Shown: positions 1 to 8,737, counted from the stretch's first letter. The stretch is DNA of 28,025 nucleotides from UBA2100 sp964399345 (GCA_964399345.1 CAYNQE010000008.1:1-28025); one strand, 5' to 3'. Notes: generated by a model from the sequence alone, not told the origin. Made by a program: numbers and translations.

Positions 1-355
1 GTGGTATAGAAATACTGGTGTGTGTGCCCGCATCTCTTCTAACTGCGCCAAGAGCGTTGCCGATAAAATCATTATTCTCTTCGTGGATTGAAATCCATCC
101 GTTTTCCCTTAGTTCAATTGCAGAGATTGTAACTCTACTTCCTGCTGCTTGATCCCTAACATCTATAACAGAACTTTCCATTGCATCCTCCGAAGAATCT
201 GCAAGTACTGTTCTTTCAACATGTGAGACACCCTCAGGTACTGATTCAACGGTAGGTGCTTCAATGTTTGATTTACTAACGTAGGAATTCCATCCTAGTA
301 TTATAAGAACACCTACGAGTACTCCGCCAACGAAGCTTGAAATTAATTTACTCAT
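1..355 (-). CDS. Membrane-anchored DUF7282-like protein (C-terminus outside window)
   Basis: The reading frame is open from an ATG at 355 to the window edge, so the C-terminus is missing. It starts MSKLISSFVGG and has one hydrophobic segment (about residues 5-21) that looks like a signal anchor. An acidic, Ser-rich linker follows, then a beta-rich stretch (VRDQAAGSRVTI, ENGWISIHEENND, IGNALGAVRRDAGTHTSI). That pattern resembles the DUF7282 domain of surface proteins, which has an IHE/IHD motif and a later GTH/GxH strand; this match is from memory. In-frame ATGs also exist at 361 and 373. The one at 373 would overlap the upstream gene's stop in the form ATGAGTAA, allowing translational coupling. 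The role is unknown; the protein is probably extracytoplasmic. Confidence 0.6.
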   Translation of the reverse strand, partial: MSKLISSFVGGVLVGVLIILGWNSYVSKSNIEAPTVESVPEGVSHVERTVLADSSEDAMESSVIDVRDQAAGSRVTISAIELRENGWISIHEENNDFIGNALGAVRRDAGTHTSISIP

Positions 356-365
356 ATTCATATTA

Positions 366-1196
366 TTACTCATGTTTCCCAGGAGAGCAAAGTTCTTTGA
401 TTTCATTTCGAACTGATTCGGCCCTATCGCTTTGTATACCGTAGCGTCTCAATTCTTCATCGGAAGTTTGAATCTGTCGACAAAGAACTAAGCCATCATC
501 CATAAGGGCGCGTTTTTCTCCGTGAGTTAATGAGGTTAATGCGGTAAGTGGATGAACTCCTGCCTCATCGATTAATACTTCAAGCCCTCTTCCACGTGGA
601 TAGTCCCACCCAAGAAGATTCATTTTAGAACAATCCCCGAAACGCGCAGCATTACGAGTAAAGCGGGTGTTTGTTATCAACCATCCCTCGACTATCTTTT
701 CCCCAGTATTTGAAAGGTCATCAAAACGAGCCTTTACGTAAAGTGCAACTTTTAAATCAGTTTTAATTCCCAAGCTGTTGTGAAATTTAACTTCTGCTGC
801 CATTTTCTTTCCGTCATGCTTTGCCATGATGTCTACTTCGTGAGGAGCACACTTACCTTGGGCGGCAACTCCTGTTTGAACATCTTCGTAGCCAAGCTCC
901 TTTAGTATTTGTGCAACGAATCGCTCAAATGGAAATCCGGAGGGACCTAAACCTAGGACCGCTCTTTTCACTGAATAGCGAGCAGCAACTGGTTGTTTTT
1001 CCTCATCTCGAAGCATTTTGAATGCTCGTTCGTAAATTTCTTGTGTTGTTATACCATCGTGTAATTTGGATACAGTATATTCAATTATCTTTGCGATAAC
1101 ATCTTCCGTAGCGCCTACTCTATTTAAAGAGCGCTCCAATTTGGATTCATTAAAAGGTTCTTGCTCCCCGTTACTTTTAGTAATAAGTGTTGTCAT
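366..1196 (-). CDS. ATP-cone domain fused to a PD-(D/E)XK (Mrr-like) nuclease domain
   Basis: This 276-residue protein has two parts. Residues 1-85 match an ATP-cone, the nucleotide-sensing helical domain known from ribonucleotide reductases and NrdR (ITKSNGEQEPF at the start, then KMLRDEEKQPVAARYSVKRA). Residues 88-200 look like a restriction-endonuclease fold: FERFVAQILKELGY, then D122 in HEVDIM and E135-x-K137 in AEVKFHN, the expected D...ExK catalytic pattern. I infer a DNA-cleaving or DNA-binding enzyme gated by nucleotide levels. No methyltransferase or specificity gene is nearby, so it is not a standard restriction system. A -10-like TATACT at 1204-1209 lies only 7 bases before the ATG, suggesting a leaderless mRNA. 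It lies 33 bases after mnmA's stop and slightly overlaps the next gene if that gene starts at 373. Confidence 0.85.
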   Translation of the reverse strand: MTTLITKSNGEQEPFNESKLERSLNRVGATEDVIAKIIEYTVSKLHDGITTQEIYERAFKMLRDEEKQPVAARYSVKRAVLGLGPSGFPFERFVAQILKELGYEDVQTGVAAQGKCAPHEVDIMAKHDGKKMAAEVKFHNSLGIKTDLKVALYVKARFDDLSNTGEKIVEGWLITNTRFTRNAARFGDCSKMNLLGWDYPRGRGLEVLIDEAGVHPLTALTSLTHGEKRALMDDGLVLCRQIQTSDEELRRYGIQSDRAESVRNEIKELCSPGKHE

Positions 1197-1229
1197 TGCT
1201 AGAAGTATATATCACCAGGGCAGTAGAGC

Positions 1230-2246
1230 CTAGAAAGGGGTGTAGATTCCTCCGCCAACACAAACCTCATCCTCATATGCAACTAGAGACTGTCCTGGTG
1301 CTATAAGTACTGGCTTGAAAAGAGTGACAGTACCATCTACTACCTCACATTTAATCTTTTCTCCATGATATCTAATTTCACAAACGTATTTTCCGTTTTC
1401 AATATTTGAATCAGTAAGGTTAAGACTTGAGGTTAAGCTCTCTTCGTTATTAAAATTCTCAGAAATTGTAATGGTATTTTTTGAAATATCCTTTCCAATT
1501 ACATAATGCACATTACCCATTTCTTCTTTCTTAGTTATTGTAAATCCACCGCGTTGTCCTAGAGTTACAAGCTCAGAACCATCGTGAGTACCTACTACTT
1601 CCCCGCTTTCATTTAACACATCTCCGCTTGAAGTCTTAATAAAATTAAGGAGGAACGTCTTCATATCAACGTGGCCGATAAAACAAAGACCTTGGCTATC
1701 TGGTTTGTACGCACTCGGAATATTATTTTCTTCTGCATATTTCCGAACGTCGTCTTTACTCATGTGACCGATTGGCATAAGGGTGTGTGCTAACTCCTTT
1801 TCGGTAAGTTTCCAGAGAAAGTACGCTTGGTCTTTACTGGCGTCAGCCCCACGAACCAATTTATTCTCAATTACTTGAGCGTGGTGACCGGTAGCTATTT
1901 TCTCGGCTCCCTCTGAAAGCGCGTAATCTAAGAATCCACCAAACTTTATACTTTCGTTACAAAGTACATCAGGGTTTGGTGTTCTTCCCTTGGTGTACTC
2001 ACTAATCATCACATCCACTACCTCTTCCTTATACTCCTTTGAAAGGTCAAGTGTTTTAAACGGAACACCCAAATGGGCAGCAACGCGCATAGCAGCGCGC
2101 TCTTCTTCGTCTTGTGAGCACGGGAGAAAGTCTGGTTGCCAGACACGAATAAATACCCCGACTACATCCCAACCTTCGTTTTTAAGAAGGTGTGCGGAAA
2201 CCGCACTATCTACTCCCCCTGAGAGAGCTACGAATACTTTTTTCAT
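1230..2246 (-). CDS. mnmA: tRNA-specific 2-thiouridylase MnmA
   Basis: MnmA adenylates uridine 34 of tRNA-Lys/Glu/Gln and replaces its O2 with sulfur. The N-terminus carries the PP-loop SGGVDS (residues 9-14) of ATP pyrophosphatases. The two catalytic cysteines are present: C96 in NPDVLCNESIKFG and C188 in GLCFIGH. The ATGHHA motif (118-123) and the C-terminal beta-barrel ending in APGQSLVAY...VCVGGGI are typical. At 338 residues it is slightly shorter than the usual 350-370. The start is supported by a promoter, TTGACT-N17-TATCCT, whose -10 ends 6 bases before the ATG, so the mRNA is probably leaderless. The sulfur-delivery partners are not in this window. Confidence 0.97.
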   Translation of the reverse strand: MKKVFVALSGGVDSAVSAHLLKNEGWDVVGVFIRVWQPDFLPCSQDEEERAAMRVAAHLGVPFKTLDLSKEYKEEVVDVMISEYTKGRTPNPDVLCNESIKFGGFLDYALSEGAEKIATGHHAQVIENKLVRGADASKDQAYFLWKLTEKELAHTLMPIGHMSKDDVRKYAEENNIPSAYKPDSQGLCFIGHVDMKTFLLNFIKTSSGDVLNESGEVVGTHDGSELVTLGQRGGFTITKKEEMGNVHYVIGKDISKNTITISENFNNEESLTSSLNLTDSNIENGKYVCEIRYHGEKIKCEVVDGTVTLFKPVLIAPGQSLVAYEDEVCVGGGIYTPF

Positions 2247-2252
2247 AACGGG

Positions 2253-2281
2253 AGGATAATGTTTCTACGTAGTTTAGTCAA
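2253..2281 (-). promoter_or_regulatory. mnmA promoter, leaderless type
   Basis: On the minus strand, -35 TTGACT (2276-2281) and -10 TATCCT (2253-2258) are separated by 17 bases. The gap to the mnmA ATG (2246) is 6 bases, so transcription should start at or next to the A of ATG. The -35 box overlaps the stop codon of mltG. Confidence 0.65.
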
Positions 2282-3335
2282 CGTACCTTCGCTTTTTTGC
2301 CAAATGCTGCTCGTACGTTCTACTATAGTATGTTGTACCAAACCGATCAGCCAGGTAAAAGAAATTGTTATTAGCTTTAGGATTTAAGGCCGCGTCAATT
2401 GCAGTACTTCCAACTGCTGCAATAGGTCCAGGAGGAAGACCATTATGAACATAAGTATTATATGGGTTATCTTCATCAGTTAATTCAGCCATTGTTATCT
2501 GATACGTCCCCTTGTTGTGAGTGTACGTAAAAGTGGCATCAACCTGTAGTCTCATATCTATATCCAGTCTGTTATGCAACACTCCTGAAATTAAATATTG
2601 ATCCCTTGTTTTCCAAGCTTCTTTTTCAATAATTGAGGCGAGAGTAAGTATCTCATGCAATGTGTACTCGGACTCAGCAAGATCTTCTTCAAATTCCTCC
2701 AGTCTGATTTCTAAGTTGTCCTTCATTACACGAATTACCTCATCTTCTTTAGTGTTTGGTAAAAGATGGTAAGTATCAGGGTATAGGTAACCTTCTAGCT
2801 TTTGTGCTTTACGAAAGAAAGCAACATCATCGAATTTAAAAAGGCGTTTATCGAAAATTATAGCCATGTCTGCAACAGTTGCTCCTTCAGGAATTGTTAT
2901 CTTAATTGGTTCCAATCCATATTGACCACTTGTTATTCTTCGTGCAATTGCAAAAGTACCGATTGGTTTTGAGAACGAATAGTCCCCAGCTTGAACTTTT
3001 CGCTCTCCCCCCATTACACGAACTACAAATTCTAGAACCCAGGCATTTTTAACTACGTCTACATCTTTAAGGGAGTGGGAAATTGAACTCAGGCTTTGTC
3101 CTTTTTCGATAGTCACATATTGTTCAATTGGAAAATTTGCATCTGGACTTGCAAGGAATAATACAGCACCGGAAACTACAAGAAGCCATACTAAGATAGT
3201 GGTCGTAGTTTTTTTATTTAAATTTTGCAATTTACTCACCTGCCATTCAATAATGAATGCAGAATATATTTCCCACTTTGCTTGTAGGTATACATACCAC
3301 TTCTCAAATTGATCGTTTTTAGGTTCGTTTGGCAT
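2274..3335 (-). CDS. mltG: Endolytic murein transglycosylase MltG (YceG-like)
   Basis: MltG is a membrane-anchored lytic transglycosylase that cuts nascent glycan strands and helps set their length. The N-terminus has a cytosolic segment, then one transmembrane helix (TTILVWLLVVSGAVLFLA). A LysM-like stretch follows (TIEKGQSLSSISHSL), then the YceG catalytic domain with LEGYLYPDTY, the catalytic glutamate in LASIIEKEA, LQVDATFTY and LPPGPI. I chose the ATG at 3335, one base after the preceding gene's stop. An upstream in-frame GTG at 3365 would add ten residues read out of frame from the neighbour, and it lacks a convincing ribosome-binding site. The gene is probably cotranscribed with the 442-residue membrane protein upstream. 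Confidence 0.95.
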   Translation of the reverse strand: MPNEPKNDQFEKWYVYLQAKWEIYSAFIIEWQVSKLQNLNKKTTTTILVWLLVVSGAVLFLASPDANFPIEQYVTIEKGQSLSSISHSLKDVDVVKNAWVLEFVVRVMGGERKVQAGDYSFSKPIGTFAIARRITSGQYGLEPIKITIPEGATVADMAIIFDKRLFKFDDVAFFRKAQKLEGYLYPDTYHLLPNTKEDEVIRVMKDNLEIRLEEFEEDLAESEYTLHEILTLASIIEKEAWKTRDQYLISGVLHNRLDIDMRLQVDATFTYTHNKGTYQITMAELTDEDNPYNTYVHNGLPPGPIAAVGSTAIDAALNPKANNNFFYLADRFGTTYYSRTYEQHLAKKRRYVD

Positions 3336-3336
3336 T

Positions 3337-4665
3337 TTAAATAGGTAAGTTAGTTGGTGGCTCACTCTTCGTTGATGAAAGGCGCTTCACTCCCGGGGCT
3401 TTTACTTCCTCCGACGGGAAGTGGAATATTGTAGCAAGCTCCTCACTTGTTAGTACGTAGCGCGGTCGTTCATAAGGTCCATGGAAAAAGCTCCGTCTAC
3501 GATATGCATCCACGGCCTCCATTGAGAAACGATCCGAAGTTCTCCCTCCAAAATCCTCCCACGGATAATCAGTAGATGTGTGCCAAGGACCGCCAGGATT
3601 AATTTTATTCAAAGTCCCAGTATTAAAGGAGTTCCACATACTAAGGAAGGGGGCAATCCTTGTACCATCAAAAGTTCCTTCGCGTGCTATATATATTCCC
3701 CGAATACCTGCGTCAAACCCTGGTTTATCTATACTGCGCTCCAGTGCCTTGATTTGATTAATTTGTGCTGGTTTAAGTTGAGGATATCCGTCATCTTCTT
3801 CGTCAATGGATGCCTTTTTCTTAGGCTTTGCATCCTCATATATTTTATCAATCTCAGCCTGTGCTTCTTCTTGCCAAGTTTTTTCTTTTCCAAACCAAAA
3901 AACATCACGAGTGGTTGCTCCTTTGTTTTGGCGAATTAGAATCTGTATCCACATTTGCTCACCTTCGCCAATGGCACTTAGCTTCTCAAAAACACTAGAG
4001 ATTGGATCAACAATTTGCTCTGCCTTTTTCGAATCCCTATCCAGTTCGAAGTCAATGTATGTCTTTATTGGATATGCATCTGCTTTACCTAAAGAAAATT
4101 CGGCACCGAAGACAACGTTCTTTCCTTTTTCAAAATGAACACCGTCGGTGTAGTTTTCAACTTCGTGAATTTCAAGATCCGGATATTGTGAATAGAATTG
4201 AGTCTCTACCAAACTCCTGAACTGTTTCCATGTCCAGGCGTAGAGATGCACTTCTCCTTCAATTGATACGATTTCAAAAGACCACCACGGTCGAACCTTT
4301 CCATTAATCCAGCGAGCGATAAAAGTAGACTCGCCTGGACCAACATGCATTCCAGCAAAAACCTGCTCCATGGCACTAGGTGTTTTAAAAATATGTTGAG
4401 GAATTTTAAATTCAAGAAGAATTGGAGTTTGCTCAGAAATATATTTAGCACGAACATAACCTCGCCATTCTAGCCATAGCATAGCAAGAAGTAGTGGTGG
4501 CAAAACGAAGGGTGAGAAAATAAATAGCCAAAGCAAAACAGCACTGAATAATTCAGGTGCGGTTGAAAGCCAGTAGTACATTGCAAAGGCAAAGGCAATT
4601 AGTACCAACGGCCAATAAGGAAGTCCTAAATAACCAGGTTTTTCAAACTTGAGCGAAAATGCCAT
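3337..4665 (-). CDS. CPR conjugation-type membrane protein (DUF8128-like), N-terminal half of a HerA/TraD-like system without its ATPase
   Basis: The 442-residue protein has two or three N-terminal transmembrane helices (about 14-33 and 38-66) followed by a soluble domain rich in short motifs (FAGMHVGPGEST, WWSFEIVSIEG, YAWTWKQF, QIVDPISSVFEKL, WIQILIRQ). The C-terminal motif LTSEELATIFHFPSEEVKAP followed by SEPPTNLP matches, from memory, the linker that precedes the P-loop ATPase in CPR VirB4/TraD-like proteins. Here the frame ends at LPI, so the ATPase half is absent and the next gene is mltG. It may partner with an ATPase encoded elsewhere, in a type IV secretion or DNA-transfer-like envelope machine. 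A TATTAT -10 (4673-4678) lies 7 bases before the ATG. Confidence 0.7.
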   Translation of the reverse strand: MAFSLKFEKPGYLGLPYWPLVLIAFAFAMYYWLSTAPELFSAVLLWLFIFSPFVLPPLLLAMLWLEWRGYVRAKYISEQTPILLEFKIPQHIFKTPSAMEQVFAGMHVGPGESTFIARWINGKVRPWWSFEIVSIEGEVHLYAWTWKQFRSLVETQFYSQYPDLEIHEVENYTDGVHFEKGKNVVFGAEFSLGKADAYPIKTYIDFELDRDSKKAEQIVDPISSVFEKLSAIGEGEQMWIQILIRQNKGATTRDVFWFGKEKTWQEEAQAEIDKIYEDAKPKKKASIDEEDDGYPQLKPAQINQIKALERSIDKPGFDAGIRGIYIAREGTFDGTRIAPFLSMWNSFNTGTLNKINPGGPWHTSTDYPWEDFGGRTSDRFSMEAVDAYRRRSFFHGPYERPRYVLTSEELATIFHFPSEEVKAPGVKRLSSTKSEPPTNLPI

Positions 4666-4690
4666 TGGCTTAATAATACATTACTATTGC

Positions 4691-4724
4691 AAACAAAAAA
4701 CCGGTCTGTGCCGGTTTTTTGTTT
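4691..4724. terminator. Bidirectional intrinsic terminator
   Basis: A perfect 14-bp inverted repeat has arms AAACAAAAAACCGG and CCGGTTTTTTGTTT around a 6-base loop. It ends the sigma/HARE gene on the minus strand, overlapping its TAA. Its A/T tracts would also work in the other direction. Confidence 0.85.
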
Positions 4725-5760
4725 ATACTAGTGAGTAAGTGTCGTCTTCTTGGTGAGTGAAGGTGTCAGTGTCTTGAAGGTTTACCGTAATAGTATTGTC
4801 CTTAACATAACGTTCTCTCTTTACCATATCGATTATATCTTTTCGTGTCATTGATCCGTTCTTTTCAAGAAGTTCTCGGATTACATCCTTAACTACACCT
4901 TTTGAGTATCCCCATTCGGAAAGTGCGTAAAGCCCTCTTCCTACCAGTACAAAGCGTGCATCTTTAATTAATTCGTTGTGAGTTGTAGCAACGTGTGCTT
5001 TTCGGCCGAATAGGCTTTCAACTTGCTTTGCAACTTCTGAAAAGTGAAGTGGAGATCCATTTCGTTTAAGTGTTAGATATGCAAAGTCTCGCATTCCCTT
5101 AACACGAACTGAAGGCGAAGTTGATCGTCCCCATTCTCCAAGAGGGTTTCGTGCAATTTTCTTTGAGATGGAAAGCCATCTTAGAATCTTTTCTGAATCT
5201 TCTTGAGTAATTTTGGCCTTTGAAAGCTCTGCTTGGTATTGAGAAACAATCTCATCCTCTGGAAGTACGATTTCGTTTGTAAGAGTTGAGTGTAGGTTTG
5301 AAATTGCGTCCCTTACACTTTTGGCGTGTGCTTCATCTAGGTACCAATGATGTACGTAATCTCCACCCTCCTTCTTTTTGTTGAATCCTTCACCTACTGT
5401 TAGTAGGAAAAGAAGATGGTTTTGATCCACTTGGCTTTTAGCTAAAGTTGAAAGAAATTCTCCTTGGGGTGCAATTCCACCAAGGGCATCAATTGCATCA
5501 GAAAGCTCCTTAAAAGAAGTAGTGAATTCCTTATATTGATCTGATTTCTGTATAGCCTTTATAGCGTGGTTCTCAATCTGACGTACACGTTCTCTTGTAA
5601 TACCGTAAGACTGACCAACAGACTCAAGTGTTTCCACTGAGGTATTAGTTGTAAGACCGTAACGACGTTTTAGAACGTCTTGTGCTCGGTCGTTTTCAAT
5701 AACGCTCACTAGACGTGAGGCTACTTGTTTAGGTTTAAATGTAATTCGTATATTTGTCAT
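4723..5760 (-). CDS. Sigma-70 region 4-like HTH fused to a HARE-HTH domain
   Basis: Residues 25-72 contain a sigma-70 region 4-type helix-turn-helix (VLKRRYGL, then SVGQSYGITRERVRQIENHA), the part that contacts -35 elements. There is no sigma region 2, so this is not a complete sigma factor. A helical middle follows. Residues 224-286 match a HARE-HTH winged helix (FAYLTLKRNGSPLHFSEVA, VLVGRGLYALSEWGY), the domain also found in the RNA polymerase delta subunit and in restriction-associated proteins. The C-terminus has a further winged-helix-like segment and an acidic tail (QEDDTYSLV). I infer a transcription factor that interacts with RNA polymerase. It is a separate unit with its own promoter and terminator. 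Confidence 0.8.
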   Translation of the reverse strand: MTNIRITFKPKQVASRLVSVIENDRAQDVLKRRYGLTTNTSVETLESVGQSYGITRERVRQIENHAIKAIQKSDQYKEFTTSFKELSDAIDALGGIAPQGEFLSTLAKSQVDQNHLLFLLTVGEGFNKKKEGGDYVHHWYLDEAHAKSVRDAISNLHSTLTNEIVLPEDEIVSQYQAELSKAKITQEDSEKILRWLSISKKIARNPLGEWGRSTSPSVRVKGMRDFAYLTLKRNGSPLHFSEVAKQVESLFGRKAHVATTHNELIKDARFVLVGRGLYALSEWGYSKGVVKDVIRELLEKNGSMTRKDIIDMVKRERYVKDNTITVNLQDTDTFTHQEDDTYSLV

Positions 5761-5835
5761 ATCTGAATTGGTAGAACAGTTTTATCACAGAACTGGTATA
5801 ACGTCAAATTCTCTGGTAAAACTCCTACGCAGAGG

Positions 5836-5865
5836 TATATAACCACATACTGGGATGTATGTCAA
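5836..5865 (-). promoter_or_regulatory. Promoter of the sigma/HARE-HTH gene
   Basis: TTGACA (5860-5865), an 18-base spacer and TATATA (5836-5841) on the minus strand lie just beyond the leuS stop. They give a leader of about 70 bases before the ATG at 5760, unlike the leaderless genes around it. A second, weaker TTGACG lies further down the leader. Confidence 0.6.
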
Positions 5866-5871
5866 CAGTTT

Positions 5872-8700
5872 CTAGAAAACCAAGTTTATCAACCTGTTTT
5901 TAACAAACACTACCCTTTTAGGCTCTCCTTCAATCCACTTGGTAAGTTTTTCGCTTTTTTGAACTTCAGCCATAACTTCTTCCTCTGAGGAATCTATGGA
6001 AACTTCTACGTCTCCTCGTACCTTTCCAGATATCTGAACTGCAATAATTACATTCTCTTCAATCAGCTTACTCTCATCATATTTAGGCCACTCTGCAACG
6101 TGTATAGAATTTTCATTACCCAACACTTCTCTCCAGAGCTCTTCAGTTACGTGTGGTGCAAATGGTGAGAGTAATTGTAGGAACGTTTTGTACTCATCTT
6201 TAGTAATTCCGTTTGAAGCCGTATTTAAGAAGATCATCATCTGTGCAATTGCAGTGTTGAATTTAAATTCTTCAATATCTTCCCCTACTTTTTTAATTGT
6301 CTTGTGAAGCTCACGAGAAGTCGCTTCATTAGAAGTATCAGTAATTGAGTCTTGTAACTTCCAAACCCTCTCAAGGAAGCGTTGAGAGCCAACAAGGCCA
6401 TCTGTACTCCAGGCGGTAGTGTTTTCAAACGGACTCATAAACATTTCGTAGACTCTTAGTGCGTCAGCTCCATTTGTTTTAACTATTTCATCTGGGTTAA
6501 TTACATTACCCCAACGCTTAGACATCTTTCTACCGTCTTCAGCCAAAATGAATCCAAGAAACTCTAAACGTTCAAAGGGCTCTTCAGTACTTACCACTCC
6601 TAAATCAAACAAGAACTTATGCCAAAAACGAGCGTAGATTAGGTGACGCACCGCGTGATCTCCCCCAACGTAAACATCCACGGGCATCCACCTCTTTTCT
6701 TTTGTTGGATCTACGAATACCTCACTATTCTTAGGGTCGATAAAACGCATGTAGTACCAAGAAGACCCTGCCCACTGAGGCATGGTGTTAGTTTCGCGCT
6801 TTCCAGGGCCGTCACATTCTGGACACGTTGTATTTACCCACTCTTCAATGCTAGCAAGTGGGGACTCACCATTTCCTGAGGGTTCGTAGTTTTCAACTTC
6901 TGGAAGAAGCACAGGAAGGTCGGATTCAGGTACTGCAACAGGTCCACATTTTTCACAGTGAATGATGGGGATTGGTTCACCCCAGTATCTCTGGCGCGAA
7001 AACACCCAATCGTTCAATCGATATGTACTTGTCATTTTTCCACCAACTGATTCGGTTATTTTTAGTTTTGCTTCTTCGTTATCCATCTTGTTGAACTCTC
7101 CTGAGTTCATGAGCATTCCACACTCAGTTGTTGGGGTCTCTGTTTCAAGCTGTGTCCAGATGGCTTTTTGATGATCTGGAGTTAATCGATTCAGAACTTC
7201 TTCTTTCTCCACCCATTCTAATGTATGTAAAGACTTCTCTTTCTCATCGACTTCTTTTTGAGAATCAAGATGATCTACTTCAGCTAGGAATGTGTGTGCA
7301 AATGCACATCGGTTTTGTCCTTTATGGGAGGCGCAGTATCTCGCAGCAGTAATCCAGTTTAACTTTTTAGTGATTGTGACGTCTGTAATTCCACTTTCTT
7401 CTTCGATTTCTGCAAGTACGGCCTCTTCAGGAGTTTGGCCTTCTTCAATACCTCCCATTATTCCGGTGGTTATACCCTCGAGAGTTCCGTGCCAATCAAG
7501 AACAGCATATTTTCCAGTGGAGTTATCTTTTAGGTATACAATTACAGTCTCGCGCTCCACTTCTTCCATGTTTTCCTGTGGTGGGTTTAAAGTGTCATCT
7601 GTACATGGAATTATCACCTGCCGTATTTTAACCCCAAACTTAGTAGCGAATTCGTAGTCTCTCTCGTCGTGTGCGGGAACCGCCATAATCGCTCCTGTTC
7701 CGTAGTGTGCTAATACGTAATCTGCAATATAGATGGGAATCTCTTCATTGTTTGCAGGATTAATTGCTTTAACCCCTTTAAGTTCAACTCCAGTTTTTTC
7801 CTTAGTAGCATCTAGTCGATCAATCTCACTCTTGTTTGCAGAAGTTACAACATATTCCCCCACTTCCTCAGTATTTTCAAACGATAAGTTCTTAAGAAGT
7901 TCATGTTCGGGCGAGAGCACCATATATGTGGCACCAAACAGAGTATCAGGACGTGTAGTAAATACTTTTATGTTTTCTTCACTATCCTTAATAGAAAACT
8001 CAATTTCAGCTCCTTCACTTTTCCCTATCCAATTTCTTTGAGATTCCTTAATGTGTTCTGGCCATTTTTTTAAAATTGAAAGATCGTCCAATAATCTATC
8101 AGCGTAGTCTGTAATACGAAGCACCCACTGACGCATCGGTTTCTTAGTAACAACAGAGCCACACCGCTCACACGTCCCATCACTTTCTAGGTCTTCGTTT
8201 GCAAGTCCTGTCTGACAACTAGGACACCAGTTGATAGGTTCGTTTGATTCAAAAGCTAACCCTTTTTTAAATAACTGAAGAAAGATCCATTGAGTCCATT
8301 TATAGTATTCAGGGTCGGTTGTATTAATTTCACGATCCCAATCGTAATTAAATCCTAATTTACTTAACTGTCCTTTAAAGGTATCTATATTCTTCTCAAC
8401 GGCAACTCTTGGATGTACTTTGTTTTTTATCGCATAGTTTTCAGCAGGTAACCCAAAAGCGTCCCACCCCATTGGGTGAAGAACCTCAAAGCCTGCCATT
8501 TTTTTAAAACGAGAGTATACATCTGTTGCGATGTATCCTTTTGGGTGTCCAACATGAAGACCCTCCCCTGAAGGATATGGGAACATATCAAGTACAAAAG
8601 CCTTTGGTTTAGTAGAATCCGAATCAGTTTTGTATATACCGCTCTCCTGCCATTTCTCCTGCCATTTCTTTTCAATCTTTGTGTGGTCGAACTTTTTCAT
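5872..8700 (-). CDS. leuS: Leucyl-tRNA synthetase with a Nudix domain inserted in the CP1 editing region
   Basis: This class I synthetase charges tRNA-Leu. The 942 residues include HVGH (49-52), a zinc knuckle C159/C162/C177/C180, the editing-domain motif TTRPDTLFGATY (248-259), MAVPAHDERDYEF (339-351), a second Cys quartet C582/C585/C626/C629, and KMSKR (725-729). Normal LeuRS passes directly from the RDYEF region to MLMNSGEF. Here about 150 residues (roughly 368-525) intervene and form a Nudix domain, with a Nudix box at 416-438. The box keeps glutamates E431, E434 and E435, but the consensus Glu is Q422 and the consensus Arg is A430. The insertion might hydrolyse a nucleotide or only tune editing. 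A TTGTAC-N17-TACTAT promoter lies 8 bases before the ATG. Confidence 0.97.
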   Translation of the reverse strand: MKKFDHTKIEKKWQEKWQESGIYKTDSDSTKPKAFVLDMFPYPSGEGLHVGHPKGYIATDVYSRFKKMAGFEVLHPMGWDAFGLPAENYAIKNKVHPRVAVEKNIDTFKGQLSKLGFNYDWDREINTTDPEYYKWTQWIFLQLFKKGLAFESNEPINWCPSCQTGLANEDLESDGTCERCGSVVTKKPMRQWVLRITDYADRLLDDLSILKKWPEHIKESQRNWIGKSEGAEIEFSIKDSEENIKVFTTRPDTLFGATYMVLSPEHELLKNLSFENTEEVGEYVVTSANKSEIDRLDATKEKTGVELKGVKAINPANNEEIPIYIADYVLAHYGTGAIMAVPAHDERDYEFATKFGVKIRQVIIPCTDDTLNPPQENMEEVERETVIVYLKDNSTGKYAVLDWHGTLEGITTGIMGGIEEGQTPEEAVLAEIEEESGITDVTITKKLNWITAARYCASHKGQNRCAFAHTFLAEVDHLDSQKEVDEKEKSLHTLEWVEKEEVLNRLTPDHQKAIWTQLETETPTTECGMLMNSGEFNKMDNEEAKLKITESVGGKMTSTYRLNDWVFSRQRYWGEPIPIIHCEKCGPVAVPESDLPVLLPEVENYEPSGNGESPLASIEEWVNTTCPECDGPGKRETNTMPQWAGSSWYYMRFIDPKNSEVFVDPTKEKRWMPVDVYVGGDHAVRHLIYARFWHKFLFDLGVVSTEEPFERLEFLGFILAEDGRKMSKRWGNVINPDEIVKTNGADALRVYEMFMSPFENTTAWSTDGLVGSQRFLERVWKLQDSITDTSNEATSRELHKTIKKVGEDIEEFKFNTAIAQMMIFLNTASNGITKDEYKTFLQLLSPFAPHVTEELWREVLGNENSIHVAEWPKYDESKLIEENVIIAVQISGKVRGDVEVSIDSSEEEVMAEVQKSEKLTKWIEGEPKRVVFVKNRLINLVF

Positions 8701-8708
8701 GAAAGTTA

Positions 8709-8737
8709 ATAGTATCAGGCTCTAAAGGTAGGTACAA
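8709..8737 (-). promoter_or_regulatory. leuS promoter
   Basis: -35 TTGTAC (8732-8737) and -10 TACTAT (8709-8714) are separated by 17 bases on the minus strand. The -10 ends 8 bases before the leuS ATG, so the leader would be zero to two bases. The -35 touches the end of the adjacent terminator hairpin. Confidence 0.6.
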
